A stretch of 64,000 nucleotides of DNA from Streptomyces sp. CB01881 (GCF_002953255.1 NZ_CP026498.1:5651158-5715157), one strand, 5' to 3'; shown: positions 41,872 to 51,283, counted from the stretch's first letter. Notes: generated by a model not told the origin, from the letters alone. Numbers and translations: made by a program.

Positions 41872-41940
41872 CACCGCTTGTAGCGCCGCACCCGCCGGAA
41901 CCGGGCACGCCGGGGCGGGGGCACGGACCCCGCCCGGACG

Positions 41941-42894
41941 CTACCTGCGGCCGCCGCGGGCGACCAGGACCAGGCCGAGCAGGATCAGCACCACCGCCGG
42001 ATAGGCGGCCACCGGGGGCCACTGGCCGAGCCAGAGCGCCGCGATCAGCGCGGCCCCCGGGGTCTCCAACAGGATCGCGGTGGAGGTGACGGACGGGCCC
42101 AGGGTGCGCACCACCCGGTTGCTCAGCGAGTGGCCGAGCAGCTGGGCGGTGATCATCAGCAGCACGATCTGCCACCAGGCCCCGGCCGGCCAGCCGCCCA
42201 TCGGCGTCCCGGCGGCCAGGCAGATCACCAGCAGCACCACCGCCGTGGTGGCGTAGCAGACCAGGGTGTACGCGGTGGTGCTGACGGTCTTGCGGACCTC
42301 GGCGCCCAGCAGCATGTACCCGGCCGCCGCGAGACCCGCGCCGAGCGCCAGCGCGTCGCCGAGCAGGGCGCGGGGCGACAGCGACATGTCGACGCCGGTG
42401 AGCACCAGCACCCCGGCGAAGGCCACCGCCATGCCGATCCAGACCAGCCGGGGCGCCCGCACCCCGGACAGCCGCATCAGCAGGATCGTCCAGAGCGGGG
42501 TGGTGGTCACCAGCGCGGTCGCCGAGGCCACCGAGGTCATCCGCAGGCTCGGCATCCAGAGCGCGAAGTGCACGGCGAGCAGCGCGCCGGCCGCCGCCGC
42601 CAGCAGCAGCGCCCGGCGGCCGATCCCGCGCAGCTCGGCCCGGTGCCGCAGCAGCGCGTACGGGCCGAGCACGCCCACCGACATGACGTTGCGCCAGAAC
42701 GCGATCGCCAGCGCGGGGGCCGCGGTGGCGCTGATCAGCGGCGCGGAGAGCGAGATGCCGGAGACGGAGACGGCGAGCAGCACCAGGTCGATCTTGGGGA
42801 GCGGGTGCGGGGGCACCGCGCCGGCCGGGCCGGAGGCGGTGCGGCCGGGATCGGCGGAGGCGGGGGCGGCGGTCTCGGGCCGGGCGGCGGGCAC
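41941..42894 (-). CDS. EamA/DMT-family transporter
   Basis: A 317-residue inner-membrane protein with ten hydrophobic segments arranged as two EamA repeats (each of five helices), beginning LVLLAVSVSGISLSAPLI and ending VVLILLGLVLVARGGRR. The drug/metabolite transporter superfamily exports amino acids, nucleosides or drugs; the substrate is unknown. The first 33 residues are a Pro/Ala-rich cytosolic leader. GTG at 42894 follows GAGGAG by 4 bases. It is convergent with corA and divergent from the gene at 43018. Confidence 0.88.
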   Translation of the reverse strand: MPAARPETAAPASADPGRTASGPAGAVPPHPLPKIDLVLLAVSVSGISLSAPLISATAAPALAIAFWRNVMSVGVLGPYALLRHRAELRGIGRRALLLAAAAGALLAVHFALWMPSLRMTSVASATALVTTTPLWTILLMRLSGVRAPRLVWIGMAVAFAGVLVLTGVDMSLSPRALLGDALALGAGLAAAGYMLLGAEVRKTVSTTAYTLVCYATTAVVLLVICLAAGTPMGGWPAGAWWQIVLLMITAQLLGHSLSNRVVRTLGPSVTSTAILLETPGAALIAALWLGQWPPVAAYPAVVLILLGLVLVARGGRR

Positions 42895-43017
42895 AGCGCT
42901 CCTCTGGCTCGTGGCGGATGCGGGCGGCTCCTAAGGTAAGGCCCGTGCGGCCGTCACGGAACTGTCGCCCGACGGGTGAGACACCCCGCGGACGCCCCAG
43001 GCCTTACGCTGTCCGCC

Positions 43018-43566
43018 ATGGACCGTACGCCTGCCGCAGCCGCGACCGCCGACGACTTCCTCGACCGGGCCCTGCTGGAGGAGGCCGCGAAGAAGTCCGG
43101 CCTGCTCTGGGTGCGCGCGGACGGCCAGGAGCACGGCCGGGCGCTCTGGCACGCCTGGTACGACGGCGCGGTCGTGGTGGTCGGCGACGGCGGCGAACAG
43201 CCGCTGCACGGGCTGACCGCCGGCGGCGGCGCGGTGGTGACCGTCCGCAGCAAGGACAAGGGCGGCCGGCTGACCGGCTGGCCGGCCCGGGTGACCGAGC
43301 TCGCGCCGGGCGGGGAGGCCTGGCTCGGCGCCGTCGAGGAGCTCAAGGGCAAGCGGCTGAACGCGCCCGACACCGACACCATCGCCGACCGCTGGGCCCG
43401 CGAGTGCCGGGTGCTGCGGCTGGAGCCGGCCGGCGGGCTGGCCGAGCGCCCCGGCGCCATGCCGGACGCCTCGCACGCCGCCGTCCCGATGCCCACCACC
43501 GCCACCACCCGACTGCCGATCCCGGCCGGGCTGCCGAAGCTGCTCCTCAAGCGCCGCAAGGGCTGA
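43018..43566 (+). CDS. Conserved hypothetical protein (possible split-barrel fold)
   Basis: A 182-residue protein without cysteines at catalytic-looking positions, apart from one in RECRVLRLEP. The central part (LLWVRADGQEHGRALWHAWYDGAVVVVG, then GGGAVVTVRSKDKGGRLTGWPARVTEL) looks like the beta-barrel of pyridoxamine-oxidase-like proteins, but motifs are too weak for a firm family. The C-terminal 40 residues are Pro/Thr-rich with a basic end. ATG at 43018 begins the conserved part. It is divergent from the EamA gene; the next gene follows after about 200 bases. Confidence 0.7.
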   Translation: MDRTPAAAATADDFLDRALLEEAAKKSGLLWVRADGQEHGRALWHAWYDGAVVVVGDGGEQPLHGLTAGGGAVVTVRSKDKGGRLTGWPARVTELAPGGEAWLGAVEELKGKRLNAPDTDTIADRWARECRVLRLEPAGGLAERPGAMPDASHAAVPMPTTATTRLPIPAGLPKLLLKRRKG

Positions 43567-43773
43567 GCCGCACCTCCCCCGGACGGGAGGCCGGCCGGAC
43601 CGGCTCCCCGCCGGGCGCGGGCCGGCTCCCCCGCAGGTCACGGGCCCGGCCGCGGGCCCGCGGTCGACCGTGCCTCGCCGGGCCGGGCCAGAGGCGCCCG
43701 GGTAGCCTTGGCCGCGGGGCGCCCCGCCGCGCCCGTCAGGGCGTCGAGCAGGTCGAACGAGTCGAGGGAGTCC

Positions 43774-45060
43774 ATGGCAGGGGCAGGCAGCCGGGTCTTC
43801 ATCTCGCACCTCTCCGGCGTCGCCGTCTTCGACCCGAACGGCGACCAGGTCGGCCGGGTCCGCGACGTGGTGGTCTCGCTCCGCCTCGGCGGCCGCCCGC
43901 CCCGGGTGCTCGGGCTGGTGGTCGAGGTGATCGGCCGTCGCCGGATCTTCCTGCCGATGACCAGGGTCACCAGCCTGGAGTCCGGCCAGGTGCTCACCAC
44001 CGGCGTGGTCAACATGCGCCGCTTCGAGCAGCGCCCGTCCGAGACCCTCGTCCTCGGCGAACTGCTGGACCGCACCGTCACCTGGAGCAAGACCGGCCAG
44101 GAGGTCACCGTCCTGGACGTCGCGATGGTGCAGTCCCGGCTGCGCGAATGGGAGATCAGCAAGGTCTTCGTCCAGATCGGCCGGGTCGGCCGGCTGCGCA
44201 AGGCCAAGCGCGAGACGCTCACCCTCGACTGGCAGGACGTCACCGGCTTCGCCCTCCCCGAGGAGGACCAGGGCGCCGCCAACCTGCTGGCGACCTTCGA
44301 CCAGCTGCGCCCCGCCGACCTCGCCAACGTCATGCACCACCTCTCCTCCAAGCGCCGCGCCGAGGTGGCCGCCGCACTGGACGACGAGCGGCTCGCCGAC
44401 GTGCTGGAGGAGCTGCCCGAGGACGACCAGGTCGAGATCATCGGCAAGCTGAAGGACGAACGGGCCGCGGACGTCCTGGAGGCGATGGACCCGGACGACG
44501 CCGCCGACCTGCTCTCCGAACTGCCCGGCGACGAGGCCGAGCGGCTGCTCCAGCTGATGGAGCCGGACGAGGCCGAGCCGGTCCGCCGCCTGCTGAAGTA
44601 CGAGGAGAACACCGCCGGCGGTCTGATGACCACCGAGCCGATCGTCCTGGAGCCGGACGCCACCGTGGCCGAGGCACTGGCCCGCGTGCGGGTCGCCGAC
44701 AACAAGCCGGCCCTGGCCGCCCAGGTCTTCGTCTGCCGCCCGCCGAACGAGACCCCGACCGGCAAGTACCTGGGCACCGTGCACTTCCAGCGGCTGCTCC
44801 GCGAGCCCCCGTACACCCTGGTCGGCTCACTGGTGGACGACGACCTGGACCCGCTGCCGCCGGACACCCCGCTGCCGCTGATCACCAGTTACCTGGCGAC
44901 GTACAACATGGTCGCCGCCCCCGTGGTCGACGAGGCCGACCACCTGGTCGGCGCGGTGACCGTCGACGACGTCCTCGACCACCTGCTGCCCGAGGACTGG
45001 CGCGAGGCCGCCCTGCACGGGCCTGCCGACGAGAGAGAGGCGACCGCCGGTGGACGCTGA
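43774..45060 (+). CDS. PRC-barrel / MgtE-N / CBS-pair protein without membrane part
   Basis: A 428-residue soluble protein. An N-terminal PRC-barrel-like region (FISHLSGVAVFDPNGDQVGR) and a second copy near 90-170 precede the MgtE N-domain superhelix (LRPADLANVMHHLSSKRR, ADVLEELPEDDQVEII, AADVLEAMDPDDAADLL) and two CBS domains ending VGAVTVDDVLDHLLPEDW. This is the Mg2+-sensing half of MgtE, but the five transmembrane helices are absent, so it cannot be a channel on its own; mycobacteria have the same form (Rv1232c, recalled). ATG at 43774 lies 3 bases from GAGGGAG. The DUF1003 gene overlaps its end by 11 bases, so the membrane partner is probably that protein. Confidence 0.88.
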   Translation: MAGAGSRVFISHLSGVAVFDPNGDQVGRVRDVVVSLRLGGRPPRVLGLVVEVIGRRRIFLPMTRVTSLESGQVLTTGVVNMRRFEQRPSETLVLGELLDRTVTWSKTGQEVTVLDVAMVQSRLREWEISKVFVQIGRVGRLRKAKRETLTLDWQDVTGFALPEEDQGAANLLATFDQLRPADLANVMHHLSSKRRAEVAAALDDERLADVLEELPEDDQVEIIGKLKDERAADVLEAMDPDDAADLLSELPGDEAERLLQLMEPDEAEPVRRLLKYEENTAGGLMTTEPIVLEPDATVAEALARVRVADNKPALAAQVFVCRPPNETPTGKYLGTVHFQRLLREPPYTLVGSLVDDDLDPLPPDTPLPLITSYLATYNMVAAPVVDEADHLVGAVTVDDVLDHLLPEDWREAALHGPADEREATAGGR

Positions 45061-45673
45061 CCGCAAGGGCCGTCGGGAGGACACGCCCCGCCAGCGCCTC
45101 CAGGGCGAGCTGCGCCAGCTGCGCGAGGTGCGCGCCCGTGAACGCGGCCGCACCCAGCGCACCGAGCCCGCCACCACCGGAAGCGGCCGCACCCGGCTCG
45201 ACCAGCCGCGCACCACCCGCCCGGGCCTGATCACCCTGCCGACGTACGACCCGGAGGCCTTCGGCAAGCTCTCCGAGCGGATCGCGCGCTTCCTCGGCAC
45301 CGGGCGCTTCATCGTCTGGATGACGATCGTGGTGGTCGTCTGGGTGGGCTGGAACACCCTGCTCCCGGACGACGTGCACTTCGACGACTACCCGTTCATC
45401 TTCCTCACCCTGGTGCTCTCGCTCCAGGCCTCGTACGCGGCGCCGCTGATCCTGCTGGCGCAGAACCGCCAGGACGACCGGGACCGCGTCAACATGGAGC
45501 AGGACCGCGCCCGCAGCGACCGCAACATCGCCGACACCGAGTACCTGACCCGCGAGGTGGCCGCCCTGCGCCAGGGCCTGGGCGAGGTCGCCACCCGCGA
45601 CTTCCTCCGCTCCGAACTCCAGTCCCTGCTCAAGGAGATCGACGAGCGCCGGGACACCTCCGAGGTGCTGTGA
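45050..45673 (+). CDS. DUF1003 membrane protein
   Basis: A 207-residue protein. A basic N-terminal cytosolic part (Arg/Gln-rich, 1-75), two transmembrane helices (FIVWMTIVVVVWVGWNTL; YPFIFLTLVLSLQASYAAPLILL) around the DUF1003 signature, and a C-terminal coiled coil (QNRQDDRDRVNMEQDRAR...) form the standard layout. GTG at 45050 lies inside the end of the upstream MgtE-N/CBS gene, in another frame, so translation is coupled. The function of DUF1003 is not established; the coupling suggests that it anchors or is gated by the Mg2+-sensing protein. Confidence 0.9.
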   Translation: MDADRKGRREDTPRQRLQGELRQLREVRARERGRTQRTEPATTGSGRTRLDQPRTTRPGLITLPTYDPEAFGKLSERIARFLGTGRFIVWMTIVVVVWVGWNTLLPDDVHFDDYPFIFLTLVLSLQASYAAPLILLAQNRQDDRDRVNMEQDRARSDRNIADTEYLTREVAALRQGLGEVATRDFLRSELQSLLKEIDERRDTSEVL

Positions 45674-45695
45674 CCGGCGGCACGCTACCGCCGGG

Positions 45696-45723
45696 TTAAG
45701 TGGTACGCCCGGAGCCGTACCAT
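45696..45723 (+). promoter_or_regulatory. Candidate leaderless promoter of mrp
   Basis: TTAAGT (45696-45701), 16 bases, then TACCAT (45718-45723), which ends 6 bases before the ATG at 45730. No Shine-Dalgarno with workable spacing exists, so the mRNA probably begins at the start codon. Confidence 0.55.
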
Positions 45724-45729
45724 CAAGGC

Positions 45730-46890
45730 ATGGCCAACGAGACAGAGGTCGCGGCCGGCGTAACGGAGGAGTCCGTACGCCAGGCGCTGGCGACCGTCAA
45801 CGACCCGGAGATCAACCGCCCGATCACCGAGATCGGCATGGTGAAATCGGTCGAGATCGCCGAGGGCGGCGCGGTGCGCGTCGCGGTCTACCTGACGGTC
45901 TCCGGCTGCCCCATGCGCGACACCATCGTCACCCGCGTCCGCGAGGCGGTCGGCAGGGTCCCCGGTGTGACCGGGGTCGAGGTGGAGCTCGACGTGATGA
46001 GCGACGAGCAGCGCAAGGAGCTCTCCCAGCTGCTGCGCGGCGGCGCCCCCGAGCGCGAGATCCCGTTCGCCAAGCCCGGCACGCTGACCCGCGTCTACGC
46101 GGTCGCCTCCGGCAAGGGCGGCGTCGGCAAGTCCTCGGTGACGGTGAACCTGGCGGCCGCGATGGCCGCGGACGGCCTGAAGGTCGCCGTGGTGGACGCC
46201 GACATCTACGGCCACAGCGTGCCGCGGATGCTGGGCGTCGAGGGCCGGCCCACCCAGGTCCAGGACATGATCATGCCGCCGCAGGCGAACGGCGTGAAGG
46301 TCATCTCGATCGGCATGTTCACCCCGGGCAACGCCCCCGTGGTCTGGCGCGGCCCGATGCTGCACCGCGCGCTCCAGCAGTTCCTCGCCGACGTGTACTG
46401 GGGCGACCTCGACGTCCTGCTGCTGGACCTGCCGCCCGGCACCGGCGACATCGCGATCTCGGTGGCCCAGCTCGTCCCCAACGCCGAGATCCTGATCGTC
46501 ACCACCCCGCAGATGGCCGCGGCCGAGGTGGCCGAGCGGGCCGGCACCATCGCGGTGCAGACCCACCAGAAGATCGTCGGCGTGATCGAGAACATGTCCG
46601 GCATGCCCTGCCCGCACTGCGACGAGATGATCGACGTGTTCGGCACCGGCGGCGGCCAGACCGTCGCCGACGCGCTCACCCGGACCGTCGGCGCCACCGT
46701 CCCGGTGCTCGGCTCGATCCCCATCGACGTCCGCCTGCGCGAGGGCGGCGACGACGGCCGCCCCGTCGTGCTCGCCGCCCCCGACTCCCCGGCCGGCGCC
46801 GCGCTGCGCGCCGTCGCCGGCAAGCTCGGCGGCCGCCAGCGCGGCCTCTCCGGCCTCTCCCTGGGGCTCACCCCGAAGAACAAGTTCTGA
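45730..46890 (+). CDS. mrp: Mrp/ApbC-type Fe-S cluster carrier ATPase
   Basis: A 386-residue cytosolic P-loop ATPase. An N-terminal MIP18/DUF59 domain (VRQALATVNDPEINRPI, with VSGCPMRD) is followed by the deviant Walker A GKGGVGKSS at 128-136, DADIYGHS, DLPPGTGD and the C-terminal CPHC motif that binds a bridging Fe-S cluster. It assembles and transfers Fe-S clusters. The gene is probably leaderless and is closed by a perfect terminator. It lies between the MgtE-N pair and tatB, as in M. tuberculosis (Rv1229c, recalled). Confidence 0.94.
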   Translation: MANETEVAAGVTEESVRQALATVNDPEINRPITEIGMVKSVEIAEGGAVRVAVYLTVSGCPMRDTIVTRVREAVGRVPGVTGVEVELDVMSDEQRKELSQLLRGGAPEREIPFAKPGTLTRVYAVASGKGGVGKSSVTVNLAAAMAADGLKVAVVDADIYGHSVPRMLGVEGRPTQVQDMIMPPQANGVKVISIGMFTPGNAPVVWRGPMLHRALQQFLADVYWGDLDVLLLDLPPGTGDIAISVAQLVPNAEILIVTTPQMAAAEVAERAGTIAVQTHQKIVGVIENMSGMPCPHCDEMIDVFGTGGGQTVADALTRTVGATVPVLGSIPIDVRLREGGDDGRPVVLAAPDSPAGAALRAVAGKLGGRQRGLSGLSLGLTPKNKF

Positions 46891-46916
46891 CGGACACCAG
46901 CCCCGGACGGAACGGG

Positions 46917-46953
46917 CGACGGGCCGGACGGTGGAGAACCGTCCGGCCCGTCG
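46917..46953. terminator. Terminator between mrp and the convergent gene
   Basis: A perfect 16-bp stem (46917-46932 with 46938-46953) with a 5-base GGAGA loop, 26 bases past the mrp stop codon. Confidence 0.92.
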
Positions 46954-46992
46954 CGCCGTTGGGGGCCGGCCTCGGGCCGGTGACGGCCGGGC

Positions 46993-47667
46993 TCAGGGGC
47001 GGGTGTAGGCGGTGAGGTCGGGGACGGTCGAGAAGCCCGCGCCGTAGGCGCTGACGCCGCGGCCGTAGGCGCCGAGCAGGACGCCTGGGGCCTCGCCGGC
47101 GAGCACCCAGCCGTACTCCGACTCGCGGTAGCGGAAGGGCTGCGGCAGGCCGTTCACCGGCAGGCTGAGGGTGGACCAGCCGGGGCCGGCCAGGTCGTCG
47201 GCGAGGTCCCAGGCGAGCGCGGACTGCTGGTCGAGCCAGTCCTGGCGCAGCGCGCGGTCCAGCTGGCCGGGCCAGGTCGAGGCGAGCAGTCCGGAGCCGG
47301 CCAGCCAGGCCGCGGAGGAGGCGGACGTCGCCTCCAGGGTGCCGGTGTTGTCGGCGCTGCGGCGGCTCTCCCGGCGGGCGACCGTGACGACGACGGCGAA
47401 CCTGCGCACGTCGCGCGGCTCGTACTGCCTGGCCGGCTCCTCGCCGTGGCCGAGCGTGCCGTAGTCGACGCTGCCGCCCGCGCCGGCCCGCGGGCCCCCG
47501 GCGCCGGCCTGCACCAGGTAGCGACGGCCGGTCCAGCCGTCGTCCAGGCCGTACCAGGGGAAGTCCGCCGACAGGTAGGGCACCAGCGGGTCCGCCGGGC
47601 CGGCCTGGCCGCCGACCACCCGGCCACCGGCCGTGGCCGTCCCCACCGCATGACTCGTCGCGTCCAT
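46993..47667 (-). CDS. Conserved hypothetical protein of actinomycetes
   Basis: A 224-residue protein of unknown function. There is no signal peptide or membrane helix. The sequence is Gly/Ala-rich with a Trp/Tyr-rich C-terminal half (AWLAGSGLLASTWPGQLDRAL; PQPFRYRESEYGWVLAGEAPG; FSTVPDLTAYTRP). ATG at 47667 follows GAGGAGG by 6 bases, so expression is expected. It is convergent with mrp and upstream of nothing co-directional. I cannot name a family. Confidence 0.7.
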   Translation of the reverse strand: MDATSHAVGTATAGGRVVGGQAGPADPLVPYLSADFPWYGLDDGWTGRRYLVQAGAGGPRAGAGGSVDYGTLGHGEEPARQYEPRDVRRFAVVVTVARRESRRSADNTGTLEATSASSAAWLAGSGLLASTWPGQLDRALRQDWLDQQSALAWDLADDLAGPGWSTLSLPVNGLPQPFRYRESEYGWVLAGEAPGVLLGAYGRGVSAYGAGFSTVPDLTAYTRP

Positions 47668-47816
47668 CCCCGGGCCTCCTCAACCTACGTATCCCTGCCG
47701 CAGCGCGCTCCCATCGTGGCGTACCGCGACGTCTCCGCCGTGCGTCTTCGGTCCGCAGGGGACCGGAAGTGACCGACGGCACAGCGGGGACAATCAGCAC
47801 AATAGCGGCGCGAACG

Positions 47817-47856
47817 CCACCGCCCCGTTCAGCCGTGCGGCCGGGCGGGGCGGTGG
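47817..47856 (-). terminator. Terminator of the sigma/anti-sigma/tatB run
   Basis: CCACCGCCCCG (47817-47827) pairs with 47846-47856, 11 bp, 40 bases past the tatB stop codon. Confidence 0.7.
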
Positions 47857-47896
47857 TGTCGCCGGAGGGAGGCCCGGCGGGCGGCCGGGTGACGGC

Positions 47897-48346
47897 TCAG
47901 GTGGCGTCGGGGTCGAACGGGGGGCGCTCGCCGGGCTGGAGCGGAGCACCCGCGGAGGCGGCCGCCGGAGCGGCTGCGGAGGACTTGTCCATGCTGACCG
48001 TGCCGGTGCGGCCGTGGCCGTTCACCGTGGCGGCGGGCTTGTCGTCCAGCACCGAGCGGATGTCGAGGCCGTCCCGCATCTCCTTGAGGCCCAGCGGGTC
48101 CTCGTTGCCGCCCATGAGCTGCTTGCGGACGAAGGTCTTGGGGTGGAGGTCCTCGAACTCGAAGTCCTTGAACTCGGGGCCCAGCTCGCTGCGGATGTCC
48201 TCCTTCGCGTTGTCGGCGAAGGACCGGATCTTGCGGATGAAGCCCATGGTGTCCTGGATCAGCTTCGGCAACTTGTCCGGACCGAAGATCACAATGGCCA
48301 TGATGACCAGGGTCAGGACCTCCATTCCGCCTACGTCGCTGAACAC
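47897..48346 (-). CDS. tatB: Sec-independent translocase subunit TatB
   Basis: A 149-residue protein with a single N-terminal membrane helix (MEVLTLVIMAIVIFGPDKLP, residues 8-27) carrying the FGP hinge, an amphipathic helix (LIQDTMGFIRKIRSFADNAKED) and an acidic, variable tail. TatB binds twin-arginine signal peptides with TatC and feeds TatA. The length and the G-P-D-K-L-P hinge separate it from TatA. GTG at 48346 follows GGGAG by 7 bases. It lies downstream of the anti-sigma gene, as in mycobacteria (sigE, rseA, htrA, tatB); htrA is absent here. Confidence 0.92.
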   Translation of the reverse strand: MFSDVGGMEVLTLVIMAIVIFGPDKLPKLIQDTMGFIRKIRSFADNAKEDIRSELGPEFKDFEFEDLHPKTFVRKQLMGGNEDPLGLKEMRDGLDIRSVLDDKPAATVNGHGRTGTVSMDKSSAAAPAAASAGAPLQPGERPPFDPDAT

Positions 48347-48496
48347 CTAAGCTCCCTCAGCTCGTCGGACAACGGTTCCTAACAGCGTAATGGCCACCGG
48401 CGGTTTCGCGGCCCACAGTGTGATGAAGCCGCGGTGAAGAGCCGCCGATGGCCGGGGCCGGGGCGACAGGATGCGCTCCGGGTGTGCCGGGAACCC

Positions 48497-49510
48497 CTAA
48501 CGGTTCTCGTGGTGCAGGCCGGCCAGACCGGAGCTGGGGGTGCGGTCCGGCCCGGGGAGCGGCTGCGCGCTGCGGGTGGCCGCCACCGGGCGGACCGGGA
48601 AGTCCACCGGGATCTGCGCGGTCATCGGGACGAGCCCGCCGCTGCGGCCGGTGCCGCCGGGAGGACTGACCGTGGTGCCGTGCTGGTCCTCGCTCTGCGC
48701 GGTGAAGCCGCCGACCCCGCCGAGCGTCACCGCGGCGACCGAGAAGGCACCCGCGGCGGCGAAGACGAAGCGGCGCCCGCGCGGCGGGGCCTGCCGGGCC
48801 ACGGCGGGGCCCGCGGCGGCCGCGGCCGGACCGGTGTGGGCGGAGGCCTCGGGGCGGGCGGCCCGCCGCCCCATCAGCGGGCGCAGCACCGAGCCGCCGC
48901 GCCCGAACGCCCTCGGGTCGATCCCCGGCACCGGCGCGTCGGCGCCGAGCGCGCCCGCGCCGAAGGAGGCGCCGGCGCCGCGGCCGAAGGAGCCGCCGTT
49001 CAGCCGGCTGCCGCCGAGCGTGCCCCCGGCCGCGGGGAGGCCGCCGCCGGGCAGGTCGTCGTCGTCCCGGCGCGGCCGGTCGGCCGTCGGGGAGCGGTCG
49101 CCGGGGAGGTCGTCCGGGAGCGCTCCGACGGCCATCAGCCGGGCCATCAGGCCGGAGGACGGGCCGGGGGTGTCGGTACGGGTCAGCAGGTGCTTGACCG
49201 CGCGGCCCTCGTCGGCCTCGGCGAGGCACTGCGGACAGGTCGCCAGGTGGGCCTGGACGCGGTCGCGCGAGTCGTGGCCGAGCTCGCCGTCGACGAAGGC
49301 GGAGAGCCGCTCCCCGAGATGGTGCTCCTCGACGGGCTCGGCGGGCCGGACGGCGACCGCGCGCAGCGCGGGCTCGCCCGGCAGCGCGGCGGCCGGCGGC
49401 ACGGGGGCGTCGGAGCCGTCCTGGCCGCGGCGGCCCAGCTGGGGCCAGCCGCTCCGGCGGCCGGTGGGCCTGCCGGTCGCGTCCGGCCCCGGCCGGCCGG
49501 TTCCGCTCAC
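48497..49510 (-). CDS. Zinc-binding anti-sigma factor (ZAS/RseA type)
   Basis: A 337-residue membrane protein. The cytosolic N-terminus carries the ZAS domain: [12 protein letters not shown], then HLATCPQC near residues 88-95 (the HxxxCxxC motif). A long Gly/Pro-rich linker leads to one transmembrane helix ([21 protein letters not shown] near 246-266) and an extracytoplasmic tail of about 70 residues. It would hold the upstream ECF sigma factor inactive until stress oxidises or cleaves it. The GTG start overlaps the sigma stop codon by 4 bases (GTGA), so the two are made in step. Confidence 0.9.
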   Translation of the reverse strand: MSGTGRPGPDATGRPTGRRSGWPQLGRRGQDGSDAPVPPAAALPGEPALRAVAVRPAEPVEEHHLGERLSAFVDGELGHDSRDRVQAHLATCPQCLAEADEGRAVKHLLTRTDTPGPSSGLMARLMAVGALPDDLPGDRSPTADRPRRDDDDLPGGGLPAAGGTLGGSRLNGGSFGRGAGASFGAGALGADAPVPGIDPRAFGRGGSVLRPLMGRRAARPEASAHTGPAAAAAGPAVARQAPPRGRRFVFAAAGAFSVAAVTLGGVGGFTAQSEDQHGTTVSPPGGTGRSGGLVPMTAQIPVDFPVRPVAATRSAQPLPGPDRTPSSGLAGLHHENR

Positions 49511-50355
49511 GATCGCCTCCGCCCGCGCCCGCCCGGCACTCCGGGGGCCTCCCCGGCGACGGCGCCCACCGGCACCGGCTCCTCGGAGCCGCCCCGGCGC
49601 TCACGGCCGGGGGCCGCGCCGGGGGCGCGGTGCTTGAGCGCGGCACGCAGGTGCGAGCGGCCACGGTGGATCCGGCTGCGGACGGTGCCGAGCTTGACGC
49701 CGAGCGTGGCCGCGATCTCCTCGTAGGAGAGGCCCTCGATGTCGCAGAGCACCACGGCGGCGCGGAACTCGGGGGCCAGGGTGTCCAGCGCCTGCTGGAC
49801 GTCGGCGTCGAAGTGGGTGTCGCTGAAGTGCTGGGCCGGGCTGGGCTCGCGGCTGGCCAGGCGCTCCGCCGCGTCCTCGCCGAGCGCGTCGAAGCGGATG
49901 CGCTGACGGCGGCGGACCATGTCCAGGAAGAGGTTGGTGGTGATCCGGTGCAACCAGCCCTCGAACGTGCCGGGGGTGTAGGTCGACAGCGAACGGAACA
50001 CCCGGACGAAGACCTCCTGGGTGAGGTCCTCGGCGTCGTGCTGGTTGCCCGTCAGGCGGTACGCGAGGCGGTAGACGCGGGCGCTGTGGGCCTCGACGAT
50101 CTCCTCCCACGTGGGCGGAGTCCAGGTCTGCGCGTCGGGACCCTCGGCGAAGCTCGCGAGGGCGGCGGGGGCCTCGGTGGTACCGGCGGCCGGCGTCGCG
50201 GCGGCCGGCTGGTCCAGGGGGGAGTGCGCAGGCTGGTTCATCACGGGCTTCGGCGTACGGACCGACGTGGTGCTGCGGACGTGCCGCCGCACGGGGACGT
50301 CGCCCTCGGCCACACCTCCTCGGTCGGCTCTTCTGCCCAGCAGGGCCACCACCAT
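49507..50355 (-). CDS. ECF sigma factor (similar to mycobacterial SigE)
   Basis: A 282-residue extracytoplasmic-function sigma factor. Region 2 ([20 protein letters not shown]...[10 protein letters not shown]) and region 4 ([20 protein letters not shown]...[23 protein letters not shown]) are complete. The N-terminal 80 residues are unusually long and match the long N-terminus of mycobacterial SigE. ATG at 50355 follows GAGG by 5 bases. It is translationally coupled to the ZAS anti-sigma gene and divergent from an O-methyltransferase, the same arrangement as Rv1220c-Rv1221-Rv1222. It should direct envelope- or oxidative-stress genes. Not to be confused with S. coelicolor sigE. Confidence 0.93.
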   Translation of the reverse strand: MVVALLGRRADRGGVAEGDVPVRRHVRSTTSVRTPKPVMNQPAHSPLDQPAAATPAAGTTEAPAALASFAEGPDAQTWTPPTWEEIVEAHSARVYRLAYRLTGNQHDAEDLTQEVFVRVFRSLSTYTPGTFEGWLHRITTNLFLDMVRRRQRIRFDALGEDAAERLASREPSPAQHFSDTHFDADVQQALDTLAPEFRAAVVLCDIEGLSYEEIAATLGVKLGTVRSRIHRGRSHLRAALKHRAPGAAPGRERRGGSEEPVPVGAVAGEAPGVPGGRGRRRS

Positions 50356-50595
50356 ATCCACCTCACCCGTCAAGCCCGGATAAAAGTGCCCGGGGCCGTC
50401 AAGCCGGATCACGGGCCCGGGGGCGTCGGCTCGCCCGGTCCCTGTCCCACCCAACGGCCCGCCGCCGTACGCGGTTCCCGCCCGGCCAGTAATCTGTGGC
50501 AGGAAATATCGACATCCGCTTCGACATCCGCTCCGCGCCGGGCACCGCCCGGGGCTCCGAAAGAGGCAGCCATCAGCGAGTTCGGGCCCGCCCGC

Positions 50596-51204
50596 GTGGC
50601 CCTCGCCGACACCTACGTCGGCGAGGATGCGGTGCTGACGTACGCCCGGGCACAGTCCGCGCGGACCGGCATCAAGGCGATCGGACCGAGCGGCGGGGCC
50701 TGCCTGCGCCTGCTGGCCGCCGCGCTGGACGCCAAGGCGGTGGCCGAGATCGGCACCGGCACGGGCGTCTCCGGGGTCTACCTGCTGCGCGGGATGCGGC
50801 CGGACGGCGTGCTCACCACCGTGGACTCCGAACCGGTCCGCCAGCAGCTGGCCCGGGAGGCGTACCAGGCGGCCGGGTTCGCGGCCAACCGGTCGCGGTT
50901 CATACCGGGCCGGGCGCTGGAGGTGCTGCCCCGGCTCGCGGACGGCCAGTACGACCTGGTGTTCTGCGACGGGGACCCGGCGGAGTCCCGGGAGTACTTG
51001 TCGGAGTCGATGCGGCTGCTGCGGCCGGGCGGCATGGTCTGCTTCGAGGGCGTCTTCCAGGAGGGCCGGCTGGCCGAGCCGGAGCTCCAGGACCCGCAGA
51101 CCCACGCGGTGCGGGACCTCGTGCGGGACGTCCGGGAGAGCGAGTCGCTGCTGCCGGCGCTGCTGCCGGTCTCGGACGGGCTGCTCTGCGCGGTGAAGCG
51201 CTAG
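50596..51204 (+). CDS. O-methyltransferase (SAM-dependent)
   Basis: A class I methyltransferase of about 202 residues from GTG 50596. The SAM motif [11 protein letters not shown] is near residue 50, followed by [19 protein letters not shown] and LLRPGGMVC, typical of the catechol/caffeoyl-CoA O-methyltransferase group. Similarity to relatives seems to begin earlier, at an ATC codon at 50572 that follows GAAAGAGG by 5 bases; no ATG, GTG or TTG lies in frame between there and the upstream gene. The true start is therefore uncertain. It is divergent from the ECF sigma gene, which may control it. The substrate is unknown. Confidence 0.85.
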   Translation: MALADTYVGEDAVLTYARAQSARTGIKAIGPSGGACLRLLAAALDAKAVAEIGTGTGVSGVYLLRGMRPDGVLTTVDSEPVRQQLAREAYQAAGFAANRSRFIPGRALEVLPRLADGQYDLVFCDGDPAESREYLSESMRLLRPGGMVCFEGVFQEGRLAEPELQDPQTHAVRDLVRDVRESESLLPALLPVSDGLLCAVKR

Positions 51205-51283
51205 GGCCCGGGCCGTCCGGGTGGTCCGGCCGCGGCCCCGGGTCGCGCAGGCCCGGGAAGCACGCAGGCCCGGAAACCACAGA

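Noticed and set aside
50356..50560. Autoregulated ECF promoter for the sigma gene
   Set aside because: A TTGACG-like element is present upstream, but no matching -10 lies at proper spacing and no GGAAC-type ECF motif is evident, so I do not claim it.
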